Translations under genes and position numbers: made by a program
Shown here: piece after piece, positions 26,451-35,276 of the stretch
Layout of the letters: every line of letters starts with the position of its first letter
How positions within the stretch are numbered: the first letter of the stretch is position 1
The notes under the pieces: generated by a model
What the model saw: only the letters and a program-made list of their open reading frames with translations
Databases searched by the model: none
Told to the model about the DNA's origin: nothing
DNA from: an uncultured Candidatus Melainabacteria bacterium
Lineage (GTDB): Bacteria; Cyanobacteriota; Vampirovibrionia; Gastranaerophilales; Gastranaerophilaceae
Direction of reading: 5' to 3'
DNA: 64,000 nucleotides
Assembly (NCBI GenBank): GCA_934757155.1
Contig: CAKVLI010000003.1
Coordinates: forward strand, 62,001 to 126,000

Positions 26451-28049
26451 CTAAACGTTAGCTGTAGCTCTAGGACCTGCGTTAACAATTTCTGAAGGCA
26501 TGTTCGGATATTTAGCAGCGAAGTTGTCTGCAAACATCTGAGCAAGCTTGTTAGCAGCTGCATCGTATGCATTCTTATCAGCCCACATTCCTCTTGCATC
26601 AAGCATTTCATCAGGAACGTTAGGACAGCTTGTAGGATAATCTACGTTGAATACATCGTGGTGTTTGAATTCGATTGAATCAAATGAACCGTTCAATGCT
26701 GCTGTAACCATAGCTCTTGTGTAAGCTAATTTCATTCTCTTAGCACCTGAAGCTGCGCTTCCGCCTGCCCAACCTGTGTTAACCAAGTAAACCTTAGTAC
26801 CATATTGGTCGAGTTTTTCACCCAACATCTTAGCGTAAACTGAAGCATCCATTGGCATGAACGGTTCGCCGAACAATGTTGAGAATGTAGGTTGAGGTTC
26901 TGTAACGCCTCTTTCAGTACCGGCTAATTTAGAAGTGAAACCTGTTACGAAGTGGTACATAGCAGCGTTTTTGTCCAATCTGGAAATTGGAGGCAATACG
27001 CCGAATGCATCAGCTGTCAAGAATACAACAACTTTCGGAATTCCGCCTTTTGAAGGAATTTGAGAGTTGTTGATATAGTTGATAGGGTAACCAACACGAG
27101 TATTTTCAGTCAAAGAACCATCTTCAAAATCAAATTCTCTTGTTTCTGGATCCATGATAACGTTTTCAACCAATGAACCAAACTTGATAGCGTTGTAGAT
27201 ATCAGGTTCGTGTTCAGCTGAAAGGTGGATACATTTAGCATAGCAGCCGCCTTCGAAGTTGAATACACCATCAGGTGACCAACCGTGTTCATCGTCACCA
27301 ATTAACTTACGGTTAGGGTCTGCTGATAAAGTAGTTTTACCAGTTCCTGAAAGACCGAAGAATACAGCTGTTTCACCTGTTGCAGGGTCCATGTTAGCTG
27401 AACAGTGCATAGGAAGAACATTCTTCTTAGTCATAATGTAGTTCATAGTAGCGAATACAGATTTTTTGATTTCGCCTGAGTATCTGGAACCGCAAATAAT
27501 GATTTCGTGAGCTTCGTAGTCGATAGCGATGCAAGCTTCAGAGTTTACACCGTCAACTTCAGGATCGCATTTGAAACCCGGAGCACAAAGAATTGTGTAA
27601 TCAGGTTCACCGTAGTTAGCCAATTCTTCAGCTGTAGGTCTGATTAATAATTGGTGAATGAACAAGTTTTGGCTTGCCATTTCGTTAACTACTCTGAATT
27701 TTTGAGTATAAGTTTTGTCTGCACCTGCATAACCATCGAAGATAAATACTTCTCTGTTTTGCAAGTAAGCAGCGATTTTACCCTTGATAGAGTTGAATTT
27801 TTCTCTGCTGATTGGGCGGTTAACTTTGCCCCATGCGATATCGTTGTGAATAGATTCTGTATCAACGATAAATTTGTCCTTAGGTGAACGTCCTGTATAT
27901 TTACCGGTAGTAACGACAAGAGCACCTGTGTTGCTCAAAGAACCTTCGCCTAATCTCAATGCAGCTTCTGTTAACTGAGCAGGTGTCAAGTTACGGTAAA
28001 CTGCCTTAGGAGCGATGATTCCGAATTTTTCAATACCATATGTTTCCAT
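26451..28049 (-). CDS. pckA: Phosphoenolpyruvate carboxykinase (ATP)
   Basis: Converts oxaloacetate and ATP to PEP, CO2 and ADP, or the reverse in fermentative cells. The 532 residues include YTGRSPKDKF near 51, the substrate-binding HCSANM segment, the kinase-1a P-loop GLSGTGKTTLSAD (232-244), and GDDEHGWS (251-258). This is the ATP-dependent type. A canonical AGGAGG precedes the ATG on the minus strand. Together with PPi-phosphofructokinase it suggests fermentative energy metabolism that conserves phosphate bonds. Confidence 0.97.
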   Translation of the reverse strand: METYGIEKFGIIAPKAVYRNLTPAQLTEAALRLGEGSLSNTGALVVTTGKYTGRSPKDKFIVDTESIHNDIAWGKVNRPISREKFNSIKGKIAAYLQNREVFIFDGYAGADKTYTQKFRVVNEMASQNLFIHQLLIRPTAEELANYGEPDYTILCAPGFKCDPEVDGVNSEACIAIDYEAHEIIICGSRYSGEIKKSVFATMNYIMTKKNVLPMHCSANMDPATGETAVFFGLSGTGKTTLSADPNRKLIGDDEHGWSPDGVFNFEGGCYAKCIHLSAEHEPDIYNAIKFGSLVENVIMDPETREFDFEDGSLTENTRVGYPINYINNSQIPSKGGIPKVVVFLTADAFGVLPPISRLDKNAAMYHFVTGFTSKLAGTERGVTEPQPTFSTLFGEPFMPMDASVYAKMLGEKLDQYGTKVYLVNTGWAGGSAASGAKRMKLAYTRAMVTAALNGSFDSIEFKHHDVFNVDYPTSCPNVPDEMLDARGMWADKNAYDAAANKLAQMFADNFAAKYPNMPSEIVNAGPRATANV

Positions 28050-28132
28050 ATTTAGCTTCCTCCTTTTTTAAAGCATAAAAAGTATTCATATTAAATGTAT
28101 TACAAACACTTATAAAAAGCAACTCAAAGCCT

Positions 28133-28163
28133 AAAAAAAGACGGCTTTAACCGTCTTTTTTTT
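28133..28163. terminator. Terminator downstream of pilT
   Basis: AGACGG and CCGTCT pair around CTTTAA (28140-28155), with seven A before and nine T after, so it works in both directions and isolates pilT from pckA. Confidence 0.88.
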
Positions 28164-29233
28164 TAGCTGTTTTGTAAACCTCTTTTGAATTCTTCCGGAC
28201 GACTTGAACGAGCTAGCGCATCTTCCAGAGTAATTTTCTTCTTCAAGTATAAATCTCTCAAGGACATTTCCAATGTTTGCATGCCAAATCCTGAGTTCGT
28301 TTGCATTGTTGAATAAATCTGAGCGGCTTTAGCTTCACGAATCAAGTTAGCAATAGCCGGAATAACCAACATAACTTCTTGAGCCATGACACGACCGTTC
28401 TTTGTACCGTCTGCTTGCAGGAGCGGTAACAAAGTTTGTGAAAATACCGCAACAAGAGAGTTAGAAAGCTGTACACGGACCTGTTGTTGTTGACCTTCCG
28501 GGAATACGTCGATAATACGGTCAATTGTTTGAGATGCTGAAGAGGTGTGCAAAGTACCGAATACCAAGTGACCTGTTTCAGCAGCTGTCAATGCCAAACG
28601 GATTGTATCTAAGTCTCTCATCTCACCAACGAGGATAATATCAGGGTCTTCACGAAGTGCTGATTTTAGGGCGTTTGCAAAACTTCTTGTATCTTGACCG
28701 AGTTCTCTTTGGTGGATAATTGAACGTTTTGACGGGTGAATAAACTCGATAGGGTCTTCAATTGTCAAAATGTGTTCGCTTCTTGTTTCGTTGATATAGT
28801 TAATCATTGCAGCCAAAGTGGTTGATTTACCTGAACCGGTAGGACCTGTTACAAGAACCAATCCTCTTGGCTTTTCTGAAATTTTTCTAACTGTATCTGA
28901 TAAACCTAATTCTTTGAAAGAAGGTACTTTTGATGCGATAACACGGAATGCTGCAGCGTAGTTTCCACGGTCTTTGTAGATGTTAACCCTGAAACGGCTC
29001 AAACCTTGAATACCGTATGAGAAGTCAAGTTCCCAGTCTTGTTCCAACTTACGTCTTTGTTCTTTGTTCAACATCGGGAACAAGAGTAATTCAACTTCTT
29101 CCGGTTTAAGAGCCGGAACATCCATTCTTTGAAGGTTGCCGTCAATACGAACTACAGGCGGTAATCCTGCTGAAATGTGCAAGTCTGAACCTCTTTGTTT
29201 AACTACAACTTCCAGATATTTCTCTATAAGCAT
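28163..29233 (-). CDS. pilT: Type IV pilus retraction ATPase
   Basis: Powers pilus retraction and twitching. The 356 residues have the PAS-like N-terminal domain, Walker A GPTGSGKST (130-138), an Asp box (TIEDPIEFIH), Walker B (DPDIILVGEMRD), the His box (HLVFGTLHTSSA) and the PilT-specific AIRNLIRE-like segment PAIANLIREAK. The overall length and the latter motif favour PilT over PilB. No other pilus gene is in the window, as is common for pilT. Confidence 0.95.
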   Translation of the reverse strand: MLIEKYLEVVVKQRGSDLHISAGLPPVVRIDGNLQRMDVPALKPEEVELLLFPMLNKEQRRKLEQDWELDFSYGIQGLSRFRVNIYKDRGNYAAAFRVIASKVPSFKELGLSDTVRKISEKPRGLVLVTGPTGSGKSTTLAAMINYINETRSEHILTIEDPIEFIHPSKRSIIHQRELGQDTRSFANALKSALREDPDIILVGEMRDLDTIRLALTAAETGHLVFGTLHTSSASQTIDRIIDVFPEGQQQQVRVQLSNSLVAVFSQTLLPLLQADGTKNGRVMAQEVMLVIPAIANLIREAKAAQIYSTMQTNSGFGMQTLEMSLRDLYLKKKITLEDALARSSRPEEFKRGLQNS

Positions 29234-29303
29234 TAAAAAGCCCTCTTAAATTAGCATATTTCCACACAAAAAGCTTATCATAAATCTGTCACTTTGTAAA
29301 GAT

Positions 29304-30668
29304 TTATGAACATAAATATTTATTGATTGCTGCAGCAGCTTTTTTGCCCGCACCCATTGCGTTTATCGCATTTGATTCACCCACGGGAGCAACATCACCG
29401 CCGGCAAAAATTCCTTTTATAGATGTTTCTCGCGTTTCTTCGTTTACGACAAAATAGCCCTTTCTATCCATTTCGAAATCTAAACCTTCTAGGTGTGCAG
29501 ATTTTTGAATGATTGGATTTGGACCTGTTCCTAATGCGACAATAATAGTATCTAACCCAATCTCCATATGTCTTCCTGTTCCGATAGGACGTCTTCTGCC
29601 GGAAGCGTCAGGTTCGCCAAGCTCCATATATTCAAACTTCATACCTTTTACATAGCCGTTTTCGCCCAAAATTTCGCAAGGTGCTAAAAGAAATTTGAAC
29701 TCAACTCCTTCTTCCTTTGCGTGACGGATTTCTTCCAATCTTGCAGGAAGTTCGGCTTCCGTTCTTCTGTATACGATATAAACTTTTTCAAAACCCACTC
29801 TTACTGCTGTTCTCGCCGCGTCCATAGCAACATTTCCACCCCCGATTACAGCAACTGATTTTCCGATTTTTAGCGGAGTTGCTGATTCAGGAGAGTTTGC
29901 GTGCATCAAGTTAACTCTGGTTAAAAATTCGTTTGCAGAGAATACGCCATTCAAGTTTTCGCCTTCAATATGCATCATCTTAGGCAGACCTGCGCCTGAG
30001 CAGATAAATATTGCATCAAATCCGTCTTCTTTGAGTTGTTTAAGGGTTATGGATTTTCCTGCAATAACATTTTTTTCAAACTTAACACCCATTTTTTTGA
30101 GGTTTTCAAGTTCTCTATCTAAAACTTTTCTTGGCAGTCTGAAAGGTGGTATTCCGTATCTTAAAACTCCGCCAAATTCGTGAAGAGCTTCAAATACGGT
30201 AACATCATGTCCTGCTTTTCTCAAATCTGACGCAGCTGTGATTCCGGCACAGCCTGAGCCGATTATTGCAACTTTTTTGCCTGTCGGAACGATTGTAGCT
30301 TCATCTGGAGTTGTGTTGTCTCCGACATATCTTTCCAAAGCTCCGATTGCAACAGCCTCGTCTTTTATTCCTAGTATGCAATTTCCTTCACACTGTCTTT
30401 CTTGAGGGCAAACTCTTCCGCAAACAGACGGAAGCATGCTTGTTTCTCGGATAACTTCTCCCGCTTTTTTGAGGTCATCCTCTTTTAGCGCCTTTATAAA
30501 ATCAGGAATTTGAATATTAACCGGACACCCTTTTACGCATCTCGGATTTTTGCATGACAAGCATCTTGATGCCTCTTCTTTAACCTGCTCCGGAGTAAAA
30601 TTTTCTTCAACCGGTTCAAAATTGTGTCTGCGGATTAATTTGTCCTGTTCTTTTGCTTTTTGGCGCAT
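29304..30668 (-). CDS. gltA: NADPH-dependent glutamate synthase small-subunit-like oxidoreductase (GltD/GltA type)
   Basis: FAD/NADPH oxidoreductase with two [4Fe-4S] clusters. The start at 30668 (MRQKAKEQDKL, with GGAGAG upstream) is preferred; an upstream frame extends into the divergent promoter. The N-terminal Fer4_20 domain shows CLSCKNPRCVKGCPV and CGRVCPQERQCEGNC. The FAD fold has GSGCAGITAASDL and the NADPH fold GGGNVAMDAARTA. At 454 residues it is the homotetrameric (GltA-type) form, which usually lacks the large subunit and can act with ferredoxin:NADP enzymes. The gltA symbol follows that convention and must not be confused with citrate synthase. Confidence 0.92.
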   Translation of the reverse strand: MRQKAKEQDKLIRRHNFEPVEENFTPEQVKEEASRCLSCKNPRCVKGCPVNIQIPDFIKALKEDDLKKAGEVIRETSMLPSVCGRVCPQERQCEGNCILGIKDEAVAIGALERYVGDNTTPDEATIVPTGKKVAIIGSGCAGITAASDLRKAGHDVTVFEALHEFGGVLRYGIPPFRLPRKVLDRELENLKKMGVKFEKNVIAGKSITLKQLKEDGFDAIFICSGAGLPKMMHIEGENLNGVFSANEFLTRVNLMHANSPESATPLKIGKSVAVIGGGNVAMDAARTAVRVGFEKVYIVYRRTEAELPARLEEIRHAKEEGVEFKFLLAPCEILGENGYVKGMKFEYMELGEPDASGRRRPIGTGRHMEIGLDTIIVALGTGPNPIIQKSAHLEGLDFEMDRKGYFVVNEETRETSIKGIFAGGDVAPVGESNAINAMGAGKKAAAAINKYLCS

Positions 30669-30715
30669 AATAAGCTCTCCTTTTACAACAAGTATATCAA
30701 AAAATGCTTTTATTG

Positions 30716-30721
30716 TATAAT
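30716..30721 (+). promoter_or_regulatory. -10 box of a probably leaderless transcript
   Basis: A perfect TATAAT lies 7 bases before the ATG at 30729. No ribosome-binding site is present. Transcription should start at or next to the ATG. Confidence 0.55.
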
Positions 30722-30728
30722 ACTCCAT

Positions 30729-31838
30729 ATGAAGAATATTATTTTTATCTTTGGAACACGTCCAGAAATTATTAAGCTTGCACCGGTGATACTTACACTC
30801 AAAAAGTATCCTGATATGTACAACGTTATTATATGTAATACTGAACAACAGAAAGAGCTATCGAACCAAACTCTTGCATACTTTGGTTTAAAGGCGGATA
30901 TTAACCTTGATTGTATGAGAGTAAATCAATCTTTGTCTTCCGTTCAGGCAAGAATTTTGACCTCGTTAGATGAGGTTTTTCAGAATAACAAAATTGATGC
31001 AACAATTGTTCAAGGGGACACAATGACAGTTTTGTGCGGTGCTTTAACCAGCTTTTATCACAAAATCCCTGTCTATCACGTTGAAGCCGGACTTCGCTCG
31101 TACGATATTTATGAGCCGTTCCCTGAAGAAGTGATGCGTCAGATGACCTCAAGGGTTGCTGCAATTCATTTTGCACCGACTGAGGTGAATAAAAAAGCCC
31201 TGCTTCGTGAAGATATTGATGAAAAGAAAATCTTTGTTGTAGGAAATACAGTTATTGACGCGCTTTTCTGTCTTTCAGATAAAGTTATAGAAGATTCTAA
31301 AAAATTCTTTGAAGAGAAGAATATTAAAATTGATGACAAACTGGTTCTCATTACGGCTCATCGTCGTGAAAACCACGGGGAAAGAATAGACAGAATAATT
31401 GATGCAATTGAACATTTGGCAAAAAAATACACAGATCACACTTTTGTGCTTCCTGTGCATCCGAACCCGAATGTCAGAGATAAAATTTATGGTCGTTTAG
31501 AAGGGTTTGAAAATATTCATCTTTTAGCACCGTTGGATTACCCGTACTTGGTTTATTTGATGAAACACGCGAAGCTCATTCTTACAGATTCAGGTGGAAT
31601 ACAGGAAGAGGCTCCTTCATTTGCCTGCCCAGTTCTTGTTATGAGATATGAAACCGAACGCAAAGAAGGGGTTGATGCTGGTGTTTCAAAATTAGTCGGT
31701 GCTGATTACGATAAAATCATTTATGAGAGTGAAAAGATTTTGTCTTCATCATTTGAAGCAACACGCTTAAAAGCTCAAAACCCTTATGGTGACGGAACTG
31801 CGTCAGTTAAAATTGAAAAGATTATCAGAGAAGCATAG
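30729..31838 (+). CDS. wecB: UDP-N-acetylglucosamine 2-epimerase (non-hydrolysing)
   Basis: Converts UDP-GlcNAc to UDP-ManNAc for surface polysaccharides. The start is placed at ATG 30729 (MKNIIFIFGTRPEIIK), because the upstream 23 codons overlap the -10 box and the divergent gene. Residues GTRPEIIK at 9-16, VQGDT, YHVEAGLRS, PEEVMRQMTS, HRREN and DSGGIQEEAPS are the family's catalytic and UDP-binding motifs. The length of 369 is standard. The likely pathway is enterobacterial common antigen-like or capsule sugar synthesis; no other pathway gene is adjacent. Confidence 0.94.
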   Translation: MKNIIFIFGTRPEIIKLAPVILTLKKYPDMYNVIICNTEQQKELSNQTLAYFGLKADINLDCMRVNQSLSSVQARILTSLDEVFQNNKIDATIVQGDTMTVLCGALTSFYHKIPVYHVEAGLRSYDIYEPFPEEVMRQMTSRVAAIHFAPTEVNKKALLREDIDEKKIFVVGNTVIDALFCLSDKVIEDSKKFFEEKNIKIDDKLVLITAHRRENHGERIDRIIDAIEHLAKKYTDHTFVLPVHPNPNVRDKIYGRLEGFENIHLLAPLDYPYLVYLMKHAKLILTDSGGIQEEAPSFACPVLVMRYETERKEGVDAGVSKLVGADYDKIIYESEKILSSSFEATRLKAQNPYGDGTASVKIEKIIREA

Positions 31839-31908
31839 TCTAAAAAGGCTTGCGGGGCTTTACGTCATCTGTTATCATGAATATGGAACAAGAATGTGAA
31901 GGCGAGCG

Positions 31909-32883
31909 ATGCCGGCTAAGAAACAAAAAAGAATTACCCCAGAAAACTATTTAAAGTATTATTATGACATTCCTTGTGAAGGCAAGACTTCAGCAGGAAA
32001 ACCTTTGAGGAAGTTGAAGGATATTACTTGTCCTTATCGCGGAATAAAAATTATTTCCACAGATACAATAAAAGGTTTTGAAAAAAATCTGGCAAGGTGT
32101 AAGACAGCAAAAGACGCGGTAGAATTGCTCTCAACCTATAAATCATATATGTTGCCTGTAGAAAAGTCGATTTATGCTATATTCAAAGATTTTGCGCGAA
32201 TTAATCCTGATGATAATTTGCAAAATTGCTTGCAGATGATAAAAACAAACAGCCTTACGAAATTGAAGCTGGAGGAGATGGAAGTCTTGGATGATGTAGA
32301 CGGGCTCACAAGAAGACTCTCCCCGCAAACGGCTTTGAAAATCAGAGCAAAAACGACTCGTTGCAGGCAAATCATTCTTTCAAATTCGCACGATACATTC
32401 AAACGTAAAATATTCCTGAGTTCTTTAGAAGAAATTATTCCCCATGAGAACGAAAGAGAGATATTTAATGATATAAAAAATAAGGCGCTCTTCCTTCCGA
32501 CTTCCGAAAGCAGTCGAAATGCGTTTATAGTCAAGTATTCTAAACGCTCGCAAACAGAAATCGTCAGACGTATTTTTATTGCCTCAACAGGTTCAATCGA
32601 ACACGTAACACCAGCTTCAAACGGAGGTTTGAACACAATCGGGAATTTCCTTCTCACAACTGCGAGCGGAAATCGTTATCGCGAGAATATGAAGCTTACG
32701 GAATATATTAAAAGACACCCTAAAATTCCTCAGTATATGCAGATGTACATTGATGATATAATTCGTGAGATTAATGCCGGAAATCTTCCGGGAAATGAAG
32801 ACTATCCCTACAAGATTAAGAAAAAACTTTACGAAGAATCCGAAGGTAGGATTATGATAAGTTTATCTGCCTACAAGGGGTAA
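31909..32883 (+). CDS. Putative HNH-family endonuclease
   Basis: A 324-residue basic protein. Near residue 231 it carries E-H-V-T-P-x-S-x-G-G-x-N-x-x-x-N followed by N-R-x-R-x-N, the divergent HNH pattern (EH...GG-N...N-x-x-R). The N-terminal two-thirds are helical and Lys/Arg-rich, with a CPYRG segment and CRTAKD. No zinc CxxC pairs are visible. The role could be a homing-type, phage-defence or repair nuclease; nothing in the context decides. Its stop codon (ggggTAA) is formed by the first G-rich tandem repeat, so the coding end abuts or was shaped by that repeat. Confidence 0.7.
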   Translation: MPAKKQKRITPENYLKYYYDIPCEGKTSAGKPLRKLKDITCPYRGIKIISTDTIKGFEKNLARCKTAKDAVELLSTYKSYMLPVEKSIYAIFKDFARINPDDNLQNCLQMIKTNSLTKLKLEEMEVLDDVDGLTRRLSPQTALKIRAKTTRCRQIILSNSHDTFKRKIFLSSLEEIIPHENEREIFNDIKNKALFLPTSESSRNAFIVKYSKRSQTEIVRRIFIASTGSIEHVTPASNGGLNTIGNFLLTTASGNRYRENMKLTEYIKRHPKIPQYMQMYIDDIIREINAGNLPGNEDYPYKIKKKLYEESEGRIMISLSAYKG

Positions 32884-33050
32884 ATGTATTTGTTTGGTGA
32901 GTGGGGACTACTGACCGGAGGTCCTTCGGAATGGGGGGGGTAAATGTATAGGGTTGGTTGGTGGTAACTACTAGCAGGATGACTTTTGGAAGAAGGGGTA
33001 AAGGGGTAAATATTGGGGGTGGCAAGTCGTGACTACAAGCCTGTTGTTAT
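32877..33050 (+). repeat. G-rich tandem repeat, three degenerate units (locus B)
   Basis: Units start at TAAAT at 32881, 32941 and 33007, giving periods of 60 and 66 bases. Each has a preceding G run (eight G before the second), then a G/T-rich segment, then GACTAC, AACTAC or GACTACAAG at about +30. The first also has CCTTCGG near its end, as in locus A (6219-6330). Five units across two loci share this layout. Confidence 0.75.
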
Positions 33051-33286
33051 TTTCTTATATATGTACCCCCGCGAGCGTGTGCGAAGCACAATAGCAAGCG
33101 TAAGAGATTGTGCTTTAGCACAACTCCAATTACAGCGTAGCTGTTGTAGACGATTGCCGCTTTTCTTTTTCTTTTCTCCAGTTTCTTTTTCTTTTACCTT
33201 GCAAATAAAAGAAAAAGAAACTGGAAAAACTCTTTATAAAAATAACATTTCGACTTATAATATAAACTGTATATAGGAGAAAGTGT
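32884..33286. other. Intergenic region made of two repeat types
   Basis: The 403 bases contain the G-rich tandem units up to about 33050, then the hairpin element at 33065-33225, then about 60 bases with a TATAAT at 33258-33263 and AGGAG at 33276-33280 serving the envelope operon. No gene was seen. Confidence 0.7.
33065..33225 (+). repeat. Multi-hairpin interspersed element, copy 1
   Basis: Starts CCCCGCGAGCGTGTGCG, contains small hairpins (GTGC-GAA-GCAC; TTGTGCT-TT-AGCACAA; ACAGC-GTA-GCTGT), and ends in a perfect hairpin. The left arm is 33178-33196, the loop CCTTGCAAA at 33197-33205 and the right arm 33206-33224. A second copy is at 48437-48604. The loop is conserved between copies while 9 of 19 stem positions differ with both sides changed to keep pairing. 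Confidence 0.85.
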
Positions 33287-33550
33287 ATGGGAATAGCATT
33301 AACTGTATTGGCGGTATTGTTTGTTGTATTTGTTGTTGTGAAGGTTGCAAAATTGGCAATAAAAATTATCATAATTGCACTTGCTGCGGTTGCAATCGCA
33401 ACAACTATCGGATTTTCAGTGAATAAACCGGAAGAACACAAACCGTTTTCAATGAACATAATCGATTATATAGTGAACTTTAATAACGACGGTTCCGTTA
33501 CTACTACAAAACAAGTTACAACTCATCAGGTGAATAAGGCTGTAAAATAA
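33287..33550 (+). CDS. Small membrane protein, first gene of the envelope operon
   Basis: The 87 residues comprise a long, Val/Ile/Ala-rich hydrophobic stretch (about 2-43, interrupted by KVAKLAIK), enough for one or two membrane passes, and a polar C-terminal tail. I know no family. AGGAG precedes the ATG at good spacing. The stop overlaps the next start by one base (TAATG), so the next protein is translationally coupled. Confidence 0.75.
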   Translation: MGIALTVLAVLFVVFVVVKVAKLAIKIIIIALAAVAIATTIGFSVNKPEEHKPFSMNIIDYIVNFNNDGSVTTTKQVTTHQVNKAVK

Positions 33551-34584
33551 TGAAAAAATTCTTTGCAACGTTACTAACACTTTGCTATTTATGCTCTGCA
33601 AACCTTTGTTTTGCAGCAAGTAATTTGTATGTTTTGCAAGGAATAAATAAAGCGTCTGTTCAACCGATAGTAGAACAGAGCTATTCTTCAAAGAAGTTTA
33701 GTCTTTTAAAGAAAGATCCTTATTTGGGGCGATTAGACTCAAACCCTGTAAAATATTCAATCGTAATATTGCAGAACGAAGGCAACAATGTGTTGTGCTA
33801 TTTTAATTCAAACGCAATAAACAAAGTTGAAAAAGATGTTTTAAAGCAGCTGCGAAATATGGGTTATTCGTACGTGGAGTCTGACAATTTGAATTATTTA
33901 GCTAGTTTTGAGAAAAAAGCTGATGATGTTTTGAATAATGTTGCGCCAAAGACATATAATTTCGACCAACCGTCAGTTAAACAAAATACTGCTAAGAAAA
34001 ATGCAGAGCCAGAAAATACAACCGTTTTGAAAGGTTATGTCGGACAAATTGCGAAAGGTACATCTTTCCCTGCATATTTACAAACTCCGATAAACACAGC
34101 GACTGCACGGTATACAGACGCTGTCAATGCTGTTTTAACTGAAGATTGGACATATCAAGGAAATGTTATAGCTCCGCAAGGAAGCGTTGTCAGTGGCGCA
34201 ATATCAAAGGCAAGGCCGGCAACATACGGTTCCAGAAACGGAAGAGTGGTTGTTGTTTTTGATAGAATTACGACTCCGGAAGGCAAAAATTACAAAATCT
34301 CTGCAGAACCATTTGATGTAACTGTTACAAATGACGGAAAATTTAATACCACCGTTCAATCTGTTGCGGTAGGAGCTGCATTGGGTGCGTTGGCGGGTTT
34401 ACTTATAGGAATATGCAGTTCAGATGGCAGTGTTGGCAAAGCGACTTTATGGGGTGCCGGAATCGGTTCCGGAATAGCTCTTGCGGGTTCTGCGGTTGAA
34501 CAAGGTGTAGATGCGGAAATCCCTGTTTATACAGAAATTGATATTACGTTAAATAAGCCGCTGAGTGTTATTTTGAATTATTAG
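33550..34584 (+). CDS. Secreted protein with a VirB10/TrbI-like beta domain
   Basis: The 344-residue product has a signal peptide (core 4-16, cleavage near CFAAS). The unassigned N-terminal domain is followed by a basic/polar linker (about 135-160). The C-terminal domain pattern is GTSFPAYLQTPINTATA, then VIAPQGSVVSGAISKA, then GRVVVVFDRITTPEGKNY. This is the order of the VirB10/TrbI barrel (G-x-x-I/F-P-A, IPQGS, RVxVxWxR). Near the C-terminus a Gly/Ala-rich hydrophobic segment (GAALGALAGLLIGI, GAGIGSGIALAG) may insert in a membrane, as VirB10's antenna does. No other type IV secretion gene is present. Confidence 0.75.
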   Translation: MKKFFATLLTLCYLCSANLCFAASNLYVLQGINKASVQPIVEQSYSSKKFSLLKKDPYLGRLDSNPVKYSIVILQNEGNNVLCYFNSNAINKVEKDVLKQLRNMGYSYVESDNLNYLASFEKKADDVLNNVAPKTYNFDQPSVKQNTAKKNAEPENTTVLKGYVGQIAKGTSFPAYLQTPINTATARYTDAVNAVLTEDWTYQGNVIAPQGSVVSGAISKARPATYGSRNGRVVVVFDRITTPEGKNYKISAEPFDVTVTNDGKFNTTVQSVAVGAALGALAGLLIGICSSDGSVGKATLWGAGIGSGIALAGSAVEQGVDAEIPVYTEIDITLNKPLSVILNY

Positions 34585-34596
34585 AAGGGAAATTTT

Positions 34597-35268
34597 ATGA
34601 ACAATAAAAGATTAATAATTATAGGACTTTTGATTTTGGTAATTTCGGTTTTTGCCAAATTGTTGTTTGTGGCGGCGAAACATATAAAAGTGGATGACTT
34701 TCACAAGGCTGCGGTTATTTTTGTTGTTGATTCTTCTGCTTCAAATCAAAAGATGTTACCGCAAGAAATCAAATATATACGCTCGCTCTGTGCAATTTTA
34801 GATCCTGAGGATCAGATTAAAATCTTGAAAGTTTCCCAAAAATCTTACTTGATTTATGAAGGCTCTCCGAGTAACTCATCCGGCATTGTAAAAGCAGTAG
34901 AAGCGTTTACCAAATATGATGCTAATGAATATGGAACAGCTTATGGCGAAGCTCTTAAAAAAGCTTTTGAACATTGTCTTACAATGAAAAAGGAAGGATA
35001 TGTTCCTGCAGTTGTCGTAGTTGGAGATTTAGAAAACGAGGGAGATATCTCAAAACAAATCAATTGGGACGTTTTGCCTGAAAATGTTAAGAATATTCAG
35101 GAATATGCATCTGATATCGCGATGATGTTTGTTTATGCTCATCCGGAAAAATTGGATTTGGTAAAAACAAAACTTAATCCTGTTCTTGGTGAAAAGAAGT
35201 TGGTTGTGGCAAATGAACAGAACGTTGATAAAGCAAACAGAAGATTTTTAGAAAGCATCGGAAGATAG
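34597..35268 (+). CDS. Membrane-anchored von Willebrand factor A-like protein
   Basis: A 223-residue protein with an N-terminal membrane anchor (about 6-24) and a single VWA-like domain. IFVVDSSASN provides the MIDAS D45-x-S47-x-S49. The later GTAYGEALKKAFEHC supplies the conserved Thr position and VVVVGDLENEGD the last acidic residue. Such domains bind protein partners through a metal ion. It begins 12 bases after the VirB10-like gene and ends 8 bases before the next. Confidence 0.75.
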   Translation: MNNKRLIIIGLLILVISVFAKLLFVAAKHIKVDDFHKAAVIFVVDSSASNQKMLPQEIKYIRSLCAILDPEDQIKILKVSQKSYLIYEGSPSNSSGIVKAVEAFTKYDANEYGTAYGEALKKAFEHCLTMKKEGYVPAVVVVGDLENEGDISKQINWDVLPENVKNIQEYASDIAMMFVYAHPEKLDLVKTKLNPVLGEKKLVVANEQNVDKANRRFLESIGR

Positions 35269-35276
35269 GAGATTAT